From Cricetomys ansorgei (taxonomy: Eukaryota > Chordata > Mammalia > Rodentia > Nesomyidae): 64,000 nucleotides of DNA. The DNA is taken from NCBI GenBank assembly GCA_026225945.1, contig JAMJFZ010002576.1, forward strand, positions 33,730 through 97,729, written 5' to 3'. How positions within the stretch are numbered: the first letter of the stretch is position 1; the number at the start of each line of letters is the position of its first letter. Below, one piece after another: positions 9,243 through 20,560 of the stretch. A program made the position numbers and the translations under genes. The notes under the pieces were generated by a model, which saw nothing but the letters and a program-made list of their open reading frames with translations, searched no databases and was not told the DNA's origin.

Positions 9243-12200
9243 TAAAAAAATCAGTCTTCATTCATTAGCATACCTATACTCACTATAAGTTATACATGCC
9301 TGTTATTTCTATATTTTCTGAAATATGTTTTAAAGGCTTAAAAATTTTAAATAATAAAAAATTAAACTATCCCATATAAAAGGGGAAAATAAAGAATGTG
9401 CAAGTGATTATAAGTTAATGGGGTTTCTGGTTCCAATTCCAAGGGGTTTAATTTGGACAGAGCAAATGCCCAGCTCCCAAACACAGCTGTCATGTTTTGA
9501 AGCCAATTCGTTAAAAACCCACAGCTAGAAGGTGCATTCCCATGGGTGATTCACATGGATGCACATATTTCTCTGACTGTGGACTGTTCTTGTTAAAGGA
9601 AACACTTAAATTCTCAGTCTGAATAAGGACTCCCTGAACCAGGATGTGTACTTTATTCTTGAATAAAGAGAGTGTCTGGTTCCTCAAAAAAAAATCTATT
9701 TTATATTAGCAAAGCTGACTGGAGTTTTATTGTAAGAATTTTCTTAATATGAGGTTATGTATATCATTATTCAAAAGACATAAACATCCATCCCAGAGTT
9801 TATGCCTGGCTAAGTGTTTTAAATTTGTAATTTCATATTGAATGAAGTGCAAAAGAATATGAGCTATCAGGCATCAGTTGTTACTGTTTAGTAGATGAAG
9901 AAAGCAAATGCTAGCTACACTTTGCATGTCACCTCCAAAACCCTTGCTGACTTGCCACTGAAATATGGAAAGTTAAACCTTTCAAAAGTGATCAGGTCAC
10001 AAGGGTACCATAAGTGACTAAATGAAATCAGCAAGAGAGATGTAATTGTTGTAACAGTGAGCTTGTTGTAAGTTCTTCTCTCTAAACCTATCTATGTTCG
10101 CCAGACCTTCTGCCATGTGATGACCTGATATTCAGCACCAGCAAATTCTAGCAGCATACTCTTAGATATCAGAATCTCTAGATTATGAGTCAAATATATA
10201 TATTCCAGGCATATAATGGATGGGAATCCATTATAACACAAAAAAATACTACAGCATCAAGGCTCAACCAAGTTAAGGAATTTCCCTCATGTTACATAGC
10301 CAGTACCCTTATGGGCACATAGAAGCACATCTATGTAAGCCAGAAGCTAATCCTAACCCTATTATCTTACTTGGGGTGTTTATATCAAGGTAGAAAGCAG
10401 ATATGTAGAAGGAACAAATTCAAAGAATAAAATAATGTAAACTCTAAAAGCCCCTTGTAGCAAGTGGAAGGAAGGAAGTGCGACTGTGTGGTACCTTCTT
10501 TCCCTTATGAAGCTATAGCAAATCCTGTGAAATGATCACCTTTTAGGTTGCAGACAAAACTGGTAACTGCATATAGTTAAACACGAATAGTATTGGTAAT
10601 AAAGAGACCTGAGCTACAGGTGAACAATTGCAATATTGAACTCATCTGAGGCATGTAAAATTGTGTGAAGCTTAGTAGTCTGAATCTGGAATAAACTAAA
10701 TATTTAAGTGAACAATCGTGCTGTCTGTGGCCTCAGTGTTCACTCCCTATTTTATAGAAAGCAACTTTAATCTGTTTTGTTGTTGCCTCCAACAGACGCT
10801 GACTTGAAAGACAATCCATCAAGGTGTCATGTTGCCTTCAAAGGCTAGCAATACCACACAGCTCCAGCCAGGCACGCATGCACCAGAAGCGGAGTGGAAT
10901 TATTTTCTTTTCCTATGCCCTCAACAACAGGAACATCCACCTGTTTATGTGATTCTGATACATGTTTTTCCTGTTTTTTGTCCTGTGAGCCTGCCTCTTA
11001 GCCTCTCTTCTCATCACTTAAGGTTTTCTCTATTAATAATCATAATAATACACTTTATTCTGGTTAATTAGAATCAACTTTTAATTCTATTAAATTTGTT
11101 ATGCTCTAGTAAACTCATATTTAACCATCATCTACTTCCAATGATTTCAAAGAATCACAGCCGATCATCTGTAAGACTGGACGTCATGGATGAGGCTGAG
11201 GGCTATGATAAAGATGAACGTTGCACTAAGAAATAACAGGTACTAGAAGCAACAACTGACAAACTCAAAACCTGTAGGTTTGAGAACATTCAGCACAGGC
11301 TCGTTGGGAGGTGGTAAAGCTGTTCTAGTCTCTGTAGTAGGTGAAAGGTTCTTGAATGTTACTTGCAGACTGAATAAAAACTATACAGAAACCAGCAATG
11401 CAAATGTGTAACCAAACACATTTTTATTACCCTAGTTTTGCCAAACTAAACAAAAAAAAATATGCTTGGGGACACAGAAAACTTTTAAAAAATTAGGCTA
11501 ACAAATTACTGGAAGCAAAAAACACAGTTTCTATTAAAGTAGCTCTCACTGGGGATTTATTTTTAAACAAACAATTTTAGCACCCAAAGAAAATGTTAAA
11601 AGGAGTTCATTCCAAACCCTGTTTGAAAACATGTTAAACTCTACTCTACAATAACAGCAGTGGAAACTTGAAAAGTAAATGCTAAAATAAGTAATATTTG
11701 TTGGGTGCCTTTTCTGGTCTTCATCTTCTTCTAGAACGTGACCCTCTAATCCAATACTGAAATGCGTTTTTGCAGTTGTTTCAGTAAGATTGTTCTTTAA
11801 GTGATCCTTACTTTGTTTCATTCGTTTTAAGCAGAATATTATCCTATCAAGATATTACCTTGCTGTTTTGTACTTTTAAAGAGTACTTGAACGATTATCA
11901 TAATTGAAAGAAAGAGCAATGAGAGAGTGATTCTCTGGATTGATTTCAAATCATAATAAATGGAAAATGGAAAAGTACAGCCACAGGATGGATGTATTTA
12001 AGACTGACACTCGTGCATATTCGTCATAATTCCAGCCAAGGCTTGGATTAAAAGTAAAAGGGCAGATACTTTCAGAAGTACAATATAGTACAACCTCCAA
12101 AAGGTCTCCTGGGATATCAAATTTAAACATATAAAATCACAGTCAGAATACTGAGATTATAAATAGTATAAATTGCCCATACAGAAAAACATAATCATTC

Positions 12201-12639
12201 CAGATTCCAATGTGATTTTTACATATATCTATACAATTACACATAGACCAATATCATGAAAAATTCCCACCATAGACTTCAGCAAACTTTAATATTGAAA
12301 GAGATCATCTGCTTTTAGTTTCTCTGTCTCATTTTATTCTTTCAGGACAGGTATTTGGCAAGACATGATCTCTTAGAATTTAGTTTTGTTATTATTTTCA
12401 AAGAGGAAGTCTTTGGTGTCAGTATTTTTTAATGTCATGTAACTGATTAGAGTCAAAACTCAAGGTAAAACTGAGGTCTTCAAATCAAGGCTGTAGAGGT
12501 AGTCAAGGAAACCACAGTCCCCAGAAGAACACAGCAAGACATAAAACACTAACAAAAATGGCAAGAATGACTAACAAGAATGACAGCAATAGTCATGACA
12601 CAATGAACAGGGAAAGCCCATGAGATCTTACCCATATAC
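9243..12639. other. Mostly unrecognised sequence
   Basis: About 3.4 kb without a repeat I can name, apart from the block described at 11400-11825. Small inverted repeats occur at 9651-9668 (8-base arms around TT) and 10212-10235 (10-base arms, 4-base loop). The 80-codon plus frame at 10829-11071 has no motif I recognise. The lack of recent insertions is notable beside the crowded regions that follow. Confidence 0.4.
11400..11825 (-). other. 3'-UTR-like or pseudogene-like block, unidentified
   Basis: On the minus strand a 91-codon frame (11546-11821) has a moderately charged N-terminal half (for example EEDEDQKRHPTN) and a Cys/Phe-rich C-terminal half. It is followed by A/T-rich sequence with two AATAAA signals, at 11556-11561 and 11423-11428 as read on the plus strand. 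A short coding end followed by a 3' UTR would look like this, as would a processed pseudogene. I recognise no protein and see no splice pattern that decides it. It may be chance. Confidence 0.2.
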
Positions 12640-12840
12640 AAAGAACTCTGGTAACTAAGAAATGCTGAGAGCTGGAGAAATAGTTTTTCCCAGGGAAAAA
12701 TGCACCAATTAATTATTCAATACCAAATGGTCCATCCTGAAAACTTATATACAAATAACATTACACAGAATGAGCAGGTTGTATTTAGGAATATATATAT
12801 TCATGTAAAATAAATAAATAAGAAAAAGGGAAGAGAATTA
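12640..12840 (+). mobile_element. Rodent L1 3' UTR fragment
   Basis: The sequence 'gagctggagaaatag', then 'cccagggaaaaatgcac', 'caataccaaatggtcc', 'tgaaaacttatatacaa', 'taacattacacagaatgagc' and 'aggttgtatttaggaatata' matches a piece commonly found in rodent L1 3' UTRs. It ends in an A-rich 'aaataaataaataag' stretch. No ORF2 is attached. Confidence 0.6.
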
Positions 12841-14229
12841 TTCTAATCCTACAATTTAGTCAGAGTTTTAAATATCTTCAACACAAAACTACACCACTTA
12901 TTCCTTGAAATATTTCTTCCACTGAACTCATATTTATGCAAAAGGAATTACACATAGGCAAATGAAGTGGTGTTTTCAAAAATACAACCAGCTAATATAA
13001 TCACATGAAAACTGTGTGTTTTGTGACACTTAGTGTACCCACCTTGTTCTCTACACTTGGCAATTACACAAGGAAATAACTATTATCTGTCCTTGGTCTC
13101 TGCAACAAAAAGCCACTGTTGGTAATTTGAAGCCAAAGCAAATGTGGGAGAGAAGAGGAAGATGACCCTCTAAGAGTGCTCACAAACTGCTCCACGTGCT
13201 CACAATCCAAACTTAATGTGGTTTCACTACATCTGTACTATTACGAAGAAACTGAAAAAAGACAAGATTTGATTGCAAAGGGTGGCATTGAAACACATCT
13301 TGACAAGATCAGGATCTGATCCCTAGTCTCTCTAGATTAGATTTTCATAGTATACATGGTTTCTTTGGTTTACAGCATCTTGAAGATTTCACAGCAGTGT
13401 TGTATATGTTAAACATATCCAATGTAGTCTAAGTTCATTTAATTAACAATGATGGCAGCAGGTGGACAATGATCAGCTTAATCAATTCAAGCCAAACCTA
13501 CATTCATCATTTGCAACTTATAATGAAACTGTTCTTCAAATCTCAAATTTCGGACTACAAACTCATTTGTTAGGGGAAAAAGGAAAGCTTGGGAAAGGTT
13601 TATAAGCACTATTTTTTTTTCAAATATGGGGTTCTGATAGGCAAATTGTTTCCCTGCTGCATTCTCATGCTAGCCAATGCTTATGATTTCATACACATGT
13701 CAAACTCTAATTGATTAAAAACAGAGCTCAATTTGAAATATCTTTGAGAACTGAAAATTAAAATGAACATCACAGAACAGAAAGTAGAGTGAAGCTCACG
13801 CCCTTCTCATTTCAAGCCAAGGGGTTATAAAAGACACCATTTTGAACCTCCTACCAGCTTTGCAGTTTAAAAAGGAAGACCAATACACTAATATGTTCTC
13901 TTGGTTGCCCCTAATGAATTTGATAAATGAGTATTTGTTTATTCATTTTCATTTAGTAGCTTGTGTTTATATAATTTTCACATAACAAATCTACCTCTCA
14001 AAGTTTGATGTGCATTTTTAATAGAACTAATTAGACATCAGTATATTAGAAAGCCTCTCTCCACAGCCCATTAGCACTTAGATAATTTCTGCAGAGAGGA
14101 GCCTTGGGTCTTTAAAATTATACATAGATTTTAATGTCACCATGTCTTCTTCCTTCACATTGTCAAGCATACTGAGACAAAGATAAGGTTCCCTTTTAAA
14201 TGGATGCTGATTCCATGAAAGTGAGCTAT
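12841..14229. other. Unrecognised sequence
   Basis: About 1.4 kb of A/T-rich sequence with no nameable repeat, no long frame and no RNA gene. A run of nine T lies near 13612. Confidence 0.4.
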
Positions 14230-14475
14230 GGCCAAAAGTCCTTGACCAGGCTCATTGATGCTCTATTCATAATAGCCAGAAATCAGAAACAGACTATATG
14301 TCCACCAACAAACTAATAGATAATGAAAGTGTTGTACATTTAAACAATGGGATATTGCTAGCTGTTAAAAAACAAACAAACATAAAATAAACATGCAAAT
14401 AGATGGAACTAGAAAATATAATCCTGAGTGAGGTAGCCCAGGCCCAAAAAGAAATAAATGGCATGTATTCTTGTT
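14230..14475 (+). mobile_element. L1 ORF2 C-terminal fragment
   Basis: The plus strand carries the L1 ORF2 3' region: 'ctattcataatagccagaaa', 'caacaaactaatagataatg', 'aatgggatattgctagctg', 'gcaaatagatggaactagaa' and 'cctgagtgaggtagccca'. Frames are broken. It may once have been joined to the L1 3' end at 15040-15440, with a hAT element now between them. Confidence 0.85.
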
Positions 14476-14661
14476 GTGGAAGTTTATTTTTGTTGTGTAT
14501 AAAATAATTGTTTTATCACTGTTGGGGGAGTAGCTACCCTAAGTCTTGGAGTTTTTTTATTGTCTACAGGTGTTGAATTTACTTCAGGGATGCTTGATTG
14601 CTGATGGTCTGCATGTGCTTTCAGTAGAACACCTGAGGAGTTCTAGATCAATAAACTTCTA

Positions 14662-15033
14662 GCTTAGTCAGTGTCCTATTGCTGTGAATAGACACCATGA
14701 CCACGGCAACTCTTATAATGGAAATCATTGAATTGGGACTGACTTACATTTCAGAGGTTTAGACCATTATCGTCATTGTGGGAAGGATGGCACTATGCAG
14801 GCAAACATGGTACAGGAGATGTAGCTGAGAGTCTTACATCTACATTGGCAGGCAGGGATAGAGACTGAGCCCCTGAGCCTGGCTTGAGCTTCTGAAACCT
14901 CAATGCCCACATCTGGTGACACACTTACTCCAACAAATCCATACCAATCCAATAAGGCCACATGTCCTAATCCTTTAAAATAATGCCACTGGCTATGAGC
15001 CAATGGGGATATTTTTTATTCAAACCACCACAA
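14662..15033 (-). mobile_element. URR1-type hAT-Charlie non-autonomous DNA transposon
   Basis: In this orientation it opens with 'cttagtcag..cctattgctg', 'gacaccatgaccacggcaac' and 'tcttataatgg..aatcattg', and closes with 'gtgacacacttactccaac', 'aataatgccactggctatg' and 'ttcaaaccaccaca'. That is the reverse of the rodent URR1 element, which encodes no protein and relied on a hAT transposase in trans. It sits between two plus-strand L1 pieces. The 89- and 76-codon frames across it are not genes. Confidence 0.75.
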
Positions 15034-15039
15034 TCAGCA

Positions 15040-15440
15040 TTAGATGACCAACACAAAACAAAATCAATGGAATTTTATGAATTTATGAAAAATATTACTT
15101 TGTCTCAGCATTTTTTTTTAAATCTTACTGGTCTTTTGCTTGTATATTATGGTTTCCAATTTTGTGGTTTTTTGGGTTTTGTTTGTATGTGTGCTGTATG
15201 TTTGCATTTGTATATATTTTTTTGTGTTCTTTGTTTCTTTTTGGTTTGTTAGTTTGTTTTGCTTTATTATTATTTGTCTTTTTTTCCCTGTTTGTTTTCT
15301 TAAAAGAGAGAGAAAGAAGACATGGAGTTGGAAGAGTAAGAAGGTAGGAAGGGTCTGGGAGGAGAGTAGGAAGGGGAAACAAATGATCCGAATATATTAT
15401 ATGGAAGACAACTTTTGCCTTCAATTAAGAGTAAAAATTA
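15040..15440 (+). mobile_element. Rodent L1 (Lx-like) 3' terminus
   Basis: It begins with 'aaaacaaaatcaatgg' and 'ctttgtctcagcattttt', runs through a long T/G-rich tract (15110-15300), then 'tgtttgttttcttaaaagag'. It finishes with the purine block 'gaagggtctgggaggagag', 'aggaaggggaaacaaatgat' and 'cgaatatattatatgg'. This is the end of a rodent L1 3' UTR. The T/G-rich tract creates four overlapping frames that are artefacts. Confidence 0.82.
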
Positions 15441-16289
15441 AGTCCATGACGAAAAACTAAACTGAACATCTGCCCAACTATTTGAAAATCCACCATCACA
15501 CACAGTGAGGAATTGCCTCCAGTGCAAAAAGTTCAAAGTAAACACTCACAGGGCAGCACACACATTCAACTGTATCTACAAATTCCACACATTGGATTGT
15601 CCTGTGAAAGCAGCACATAGACTTAACTGAAGATGATAAGGATTTTTACAAATGTTGAAAACCTGTGGCATTTACCGAGTCTTCCAGGTTTTGCAGAAAT
15701 CATGTCACAGAGCTCACTGCATTTCCATTCCCGCTTTCTAAAGTTACTGAAGTGCTTAGCAAAATAATAAGTATTCCAGTTACTTTTAATAATTGATATG
15801 CCTTTCCAACCGAACAATTTTAGCCATTAGAGAGACTAAAGGCACTTATTAGTGTCTTCTACCAGACACCAAAGACTCTTAGAATATGAGATTTTCACAA
15901 AGCCAAGAAATGCACCCTTAGAATACACATTTTATATCTGCATATGAGTTTTTTAATGATATTTAATGAGTATTTAATGATATTACAATTGGTCTTTAAA
16001 GCAGAATAATTAGCTATAAAGACCTACCCAAAGAATTGAAAGAATGCACCAATTTAAAGTACATGCAATTTTCTAACATATAACTCTGCCAACAAATAAC
16101 TGCCAAAACCACAAACAGGCATTTTAATCTGAAACTAAGCTTTTTATTTATATTCTACATGCAAATTCATTTAAAAAATAAGTACTGTTGAAACTTTTTA
16201 AAAGAGGCTGGTCTTTCTTCTTTCTTATAATTTTTTTAAAAAATGTTTCATGGCTATATATAAATCCCAATTTTTAATTAGAAAATAAC
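15441..16289. other. Unrecognised sequence
   Basis: About 850 bases with no repeat family or gene that I can support. A short direct duplication of 'atatttaatga' lies near 15958-15980. Confidence 0.4.
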
Positions 16290-16302
16290 AAGGTACATTT
16301 TA
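16290..16302. repeat. Left copy of a 13-bp target-site duplication
   Basis: AAGGTACATTTTA, directly before the T-rich (reversed poly-A) end of a minus-strand L1. It matches the right copy at 18329-18341 at 12 of 13 positions. Read on the L1 strand it begins T-AAAA, as expected for L1 endonuclease cleavage. Confidence 0.7.
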
Positions 16303-17760
16303 TTTTATTTTCCCTTCCCTCCACTCATCCCTACTCCCCCTATCTCCCCTCTCTCCAAGATCCACCCTCCTCCATGCTTCCTCTCAGAAAAGAACAATCC
16401 TTGCAGGCTATCACAAGGCATACACCACAGGGCATAATGAGATGGAAAAAAGCCAGGAACAAACTTCTACATGAAGGCTGGATGAGGCAACTTGGCAGGA
16501 GGTAAAGGGTTCCAAGGACAAGGCAGGAAAAAGGGTCCCCCGTACTCAAATTTGTAGGAGTTCTACAAGAACACCAAGCTAGCCAACCACAAAATATCTT
16601 TAGGAGACCAGGTAGGCTTCATGTCTGCCACTTCAGGCTCTGGGAGCGCCTGAGACTGTTGGTCAAATGACTCCATGGAGCTGGTGCTCCTGGTGTTCTC
16701 TACTCCTCTGTTCTATGTAATCTCTCTTCCCCCTCTTCAGTGAGGTTTCCCCGAGCTCTGCCTGATGTTTGGCCCTGGTCCTATGCATCTGCTCCCATCA
16801 GTTGCCAGAGAAAGCCTCTCTATGTAGATTTGACTAGGCATCAATCTATGAGCATATCAGGATATCATTAGGAATTATCTCCAGGCTATCCAGTCTGATT
16901 CTGGCCAGCCCTGCCAGCCCTGCAGTGTTTAGACATGAGCTCCCTCCCTTGGCTTGGGGTCCTGCTTCTCCATTGTCCCAGTAATTCCTACAGACAGTAT
17001 AGGTTATAAGTCAAAGGTTTTAAGGCTGGGATAGTGTCCCAGTCCTACCACTTGAAGCCCTGATTGGTTACAGGAGATGGCCTGAACAGGCTCCCTATTA
17101 CTAGAGGTCCTCGATAGAGTCACTCTCATAGAATCCAGTGAATTTCCACTGTCCCAGGTCTCTAGATCACTCCCTCAAGGTCCTCCAATTCTGGGCCTCT
17201 CCTCCTATATTCTTGCCTTCCAACTCTCTCCCCCTACCTGGTCCCTCATGTTCCCATTCCCATCCTCACCCAACCCACCTGCATCTATTTCTTCTTTACC
17301 AGGGAGATATCTGTGTCCCCACTGGGGGCCTTGTTGCATAGTCTCTTTGAGTCTGTGGATTGCAGCACCTTTGTCCTTTGCTTAGCAATTAACATCCACA
17401 TATTAGCAAGTACATGCCATATTTGTCTTTCTGGGACTGGGTTACCTCATTCAGGGTGATTTTGTTCTAGTTCCATTTATTTGCCTGCAAAGTTCATGTA
17501 GTCATTTTTTAAATAGCTGAGTATTACTCCATTGTGTAGATATGCCACAATTTCTTTATCTATTATTCAGTAGAGGGGCATCTAGCTTGTTTCCAATTTC
17601 TAGCTATTATGAATAAAGCAGCCATGAACATAGTTGAGCAAGTGCCCTCATAGTAGGATGGGCTGTCCTTTGGGTATATGCTCAGGAATGGTGTAATTGG
17701 GTTTTGAAGTAGGTCAATTTCCAATTTCCTGAGGAATCGCCATATTGATTTCCACACTCT
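16303..17760 (-). mobile_element. L1 3' half of a twin-primed insertion (3' UTR and ORF2 end)
   Basis: On the minus strand it runs from the ORF2 C-terminus to the 3' UTR and a weak poly-A tail (T/A-rich at 16303-16315). The minus frame at 17563-17853 carries ORF2-like residues such as WKSIWRFLRKLEIDLLQNP and TCSTMFMAALFIIARNWK, which belong to the extreme C-terminal part of ORF2. Typical reversed L1 text includes 'ttgcctgcaaagttcatg' and 'ctgagtattactccattgtg'. The 3' UTR matches the 22655 element in subtype. At 17761 the strand of the L1 sequence flips. Confidence 0.88.
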
Positions 17761-17761
17761 G

Positions 17762-18328
17762 AAAAAAAAAAAATCAGTAGTCTTCCTATATGCAAATGGC
17801 AAATGGACTGAGAAAGGAATCAGGGAAACAACACCTTTCTCAATAAGCCACAAGTAACATACAATACCTTGGGTTAACTCTAACCAAGCAAATGAAAGAT
17901 TTGTATAACAAAAACTTCAACTCTTTAATGAAAAAAATTGAAGAGGATCTCAGAAGATGAAAAGAGCCCCTATGCTCCTGGATTGATAGGATTAACATAG
18001 TAAAATGGCCACCTTACCAAAAGCAATCTACAGATTTAATTCACTATCCATCAAAATCTCCAAAGGAAAATATTCAACCTCATATGGAAAAACAAAAAAA
18101 CCCAGGATAACCAAAATAGTCCTGAAAAAAAAAAAAAAAAGAAAAAACTTCTAGATGCATCACTATTCCTGAACTCAGGCTGTAATACTGAGCTATCATA
18201 CTAAAAACTGTGTGGTATTGGCAAAAAAAAAGACACAGTGATCAATGGAACCAAACTGAAGATCCAGAAATATATCCATACACTGACAGGAATGTGGTTT
18301 TCGATAAAGATGCCAGAAATATATAATC
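17762..18328 (+). mobile_element. L1 ORF2 segment, inverted 5' part of the same insertion
   Basis: This piece reads as ORF2 on the plus strand: 'cagtagtcttcctatatgc', 'cttgggttaactctaacc', 'gatctcagaagatgaaaag', 'gctcctggattgatagg' and 'agcaatctacagattt'. In ORF2 order it lies upstream of the minus-strand part, with roughly 0.4-0.5 kb of ORF2 missing at the junction. A 5' segment inverted relative to the 3' segment, with a junction deletion, is the known product of twin priming during L1 insertion. A-runs at 17762 and 18127 are internal. Confidence 0.85.
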
Positions 18329-18341
18329 AAGATACATTTTA
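18329..18341. repeat. Right copy of the 13-bp target-site duplication
   Basis: AAGATACATTTTA, one base different from 16290-16302. It follows the outer end of the inverted L1 segment, so the pair brackets the whole inverted element and supports a single insertion event. Confidence 0.7.
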
Positions 18342-18399
18342 ATTAAATTCAGAAGGAATTATTTCACATTCTGAATTAATAAACACTACGGTTTTACTA

Positions 18400-18570
18400 A
18401 ATATTTTTGAACATTTAATATGTGCAAGACCTTTGCATAAATGCATTCAATATTTCAATAGAATAGTCATCTCTTAGAGAAGGGAAAGTAAATAATTAGA
18501 TATTAGATAATGCTCTGTAACACAGATAAGAAAACTAAGGGTAAAATCACATAACTACCAATAAAATATT
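18400..18570 (+). mobile_element. MIR SINE remnant
   Basis: A degenerate MIR reading: 'tatgtgcaagacctttgc' (for the 'tgtgccaggcac' block), 'aatgcattcaatatttc', then 'cacagataagaaaactaag' and 'aaaatcacataactacc' (for the 'gaggaaactgagg' and 'gtcacacagct' blocks). The order is right but identity is low. Confidence 0.55.
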
Positions 18571-18769
18571 GTTCCATTGCTCTTCAGTATGATTTTAATT
18601 TTTTTCAATTTGTCTTACTCTGAAAAGTCAAAATTATATCATGCAATCTCATTGCATGTAATTTTTATTTATCTCAGCATTTTCCTTGTCATTAAATATT
18701 CTTTAAGAATAAGTTTTAATATATTTTTGTTTCAAATTTTCTTTTATTTTCAGCTGACTAATTCATGCT

Positions 18770-18860
18770 AAGTGTTACCTACTTGATAATATGTTAAGCA
18801 CTGGAAAGAGGCTGATAGAGTGCTTGCTTTTGTAGAGAATTTATATTCAAAAAGTAGTCT
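18770..18860 (+). repeat. Ancient interspersed-repeat remnant (weak)
   Basis: 'taatatgttaagcactgga' followed by 'agagtgcttgcttttgtaga' and 'gaatttatattc' resembles the mammal-wide block that reads 'gtgctaagcactgg' and ends in 'gagtttacattctag'. Class uncertain. Confidence 0.35.
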
Positions 18861-19229
18861 AGTTAGAATGGTGAGTGCTTCAGGTTGTTGTCTGTGGAAC
18901 ACAAATGCAACATTTGGCCCAGTCTAGGGCTGTAGGCTGCATTTAAGCTAAGACTAGAAGGCTCTGTAGGAAAGTAAATAATGTGCATCAAAGGCATCTG
19001 TATTCTATCTATGCAAAGGATACTGTATGTGCTAAATTCTGATGCCAAAAGAAGTCAAAACTCATTTGAGGTATTGAAGGGTGTTTTCTGTGGTAAAATA
19101 AAAGAGGGGGTTAAGAGAGAAAACTGATTTCTACTAATAATTGGCTTTATAATAGGAGATTGAATGCCATCACTGGAAAAACACAAGGAAATGCATTGTA
19201 GATTTTTAGGATAAGACGAGGTATTACAT
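18861..19229. other. Unrecognised sequence
   Basis: No repeat or gene recognised in this stretch. Confidence 0.4.
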
Positions 19230-20055
19230 ACAAGTTTTAAAACTGCACTGCTTGGGTCAATTCTCCAGCTTCAACTTCTGGAGCACACATAGCTTGCTTT
19301 CTAGGCTCTGACAAGCTCCAATCCACTGCTGCTGCTGTTCTTAGAGGTCATCTCATGGCACTGGCATCTCCAAATGTTGTAACTGGGCTGAACTTTCACC
19401 AATAGCCTCTCATAGGCTCTCTTCATGGTGTCAAGCATAAGTTTCTTTGCATGACTCCTGTAGTTCTGAACTTTCAACTGCCACTGAGGCTGCACCTTCA
19501 CCAATGGCATCTCTGGGCCTCTCACTGCATTAACCTTCAGCTGCTCTCCATGACTCCTTCATGCCTTCAAAACCAGTACAACCTAGGTGATTCTTACATT
19601 GCCAAGAACATTGCCAAGTCCAATATAAGGTACAACCTTGGCCACTTCTGGAACATAGCTTGTATGTGCTGACCCTGAGAAAGCACTTCCCAGAAAATTT
19701 CACCTCAGTGATGCTGGTCTCTTCTCAATCACTGCTGATTTCTTAGCTCCAGCTAACCAGCATCAGTTGTCCCAGAAAATGCAAAAGTTTCACTTCAGTG
19801 GTGCTGGTCTTTTGTTAATCATGGCTGACTCTTCAAGCCCAGCTAGCCAGAACTGTATTCTTACTTCTCTCTGAAACTACACAAGCCAGACTTCCATCTT
19901 CTGCACTGCTCTCAACATTCTTAATCTTCCAAGATCCCACAGAGCATGCACTGAGCTCTCAACACTCAATGGCTTTTCTAGCTCAAAGTTTCATAATTGT
20001 TCCACAATCCCTCCCCAAACATGGTCAAGTCTGTTACAGTCGTGCCCCATTCCTG
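19230..20055. repeat. Murine dispersed repeat, family uncertain
   Basis: Phrases such as 'gcaccttcaccaatggc', 'ttcacctcagtgatgctgg', 'agctccagctaaccagcatc' and 'ccctccccaaacatggtcaa' recur, in my memory, in many rodent loci. The block runs without a gap into the hAT-like element at 20060-20446. The two may be one longer element, or an older repeat with the hAT element beside it. It contains a partial tandem duplication (19689-19852). The frames at 19301-19525 and 19451-19672 show no conserved protein. Confidence 0.5.
19689..19852. repeat. Imperfect tandem duplication, about 82-90 bp unit
   Basis: Both units start with CCCAGAAAAT (19689 and 19771) and pass through 'ttcac[ct]tcagtg[ag]tgctggtct', 'aatca[ct][tg]gctga' and 'ccagcta[ag]ccag'. 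The second has 8 extra bases after its start. It may be ancestral to the family rather than local. Confidence 0.8.
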
Positions 20056-20059
20056 GTAC

Positions 20060-20446
20060 CAACTTACTTTAGTTAGAGTTTCTTTTGTTGCAATGAAACA
20101 CCATGGCCATAAAGCAGGTTTGGGAGGAAAGGTTTATTTGGCTTACACTTCCCAGATAATAGTCCATCACTGGAGGAAGTCAGGACAGGAACTCAAGCAG
20201 AGTCGAATCCTGGAGTCAAGAGCTGACTATAGGCTTGCTTCCCATGACTTGCTCATCCTGCTCTCTTATAGAACCCAGGACCACCAGCCAGGGATGGAAC
20301 CATCCACAATTGGCCCTCCCCCACCAATTACTAATAAAGAAAATGCCTTACGGTCCGATCTTATGAAGGCGTTTTTACAATTAAATTTTCCTCCTTTCAG
20401 GTAACTCTTGTCTATGTGTCAAGTTGACATAAGACTAGCCAGTACA
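20060..20446 (-). mobile_element. Rodent hAT-Charlie-like non-autonomous DNA transposon
   Basis: It opens 'tttagttagagtttctttt' with 'gaaacaccatggccataaa' and 'ggaggaaaggtttatttggc', and closes 'tgtcaagttgacataagact' and 'agccagtaca'. The same element, more diverged, is at 40933-41298. The start resembles that of URR1 elements in the antisense orientation, which suggests a shared hAT transposase. The 135-codon plus frame at 19997-20404 lies across it and has no known motif. Confidence 0.7.
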
Positions 20447-20458
20447 CAGGTGCATCTG

Positions 20459-20560
20459 TACACACATGTACACACACAAAAATATATACACATATACACA
20501 TACATTAACATATAAAAATAAAATGAAGTTTTAAATAGAAACAAAACAAAACAAAAACAA
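20459..20560. repeat. CA/TA-rich then CAAAA-rich simple sequence
   Basis: An imperfect alternation of CACA, TATA and CATA changes into A-rich 'aacaaaacaaaac' repeats. It may be the tail of a lost SINE. Confidence 0.7.

Noticed and set aside
15125..15460. Several overlapping frames of 61-106 codons on both strands
   Set aside because: All arise from the T/G-rich tract of an L1 3' UTR.
19997..20404. 135-codon plus frame, the longest in the window
   Set aside because: It lies across a murine repeat and a hAT-like element, and no protein family is recognisable.
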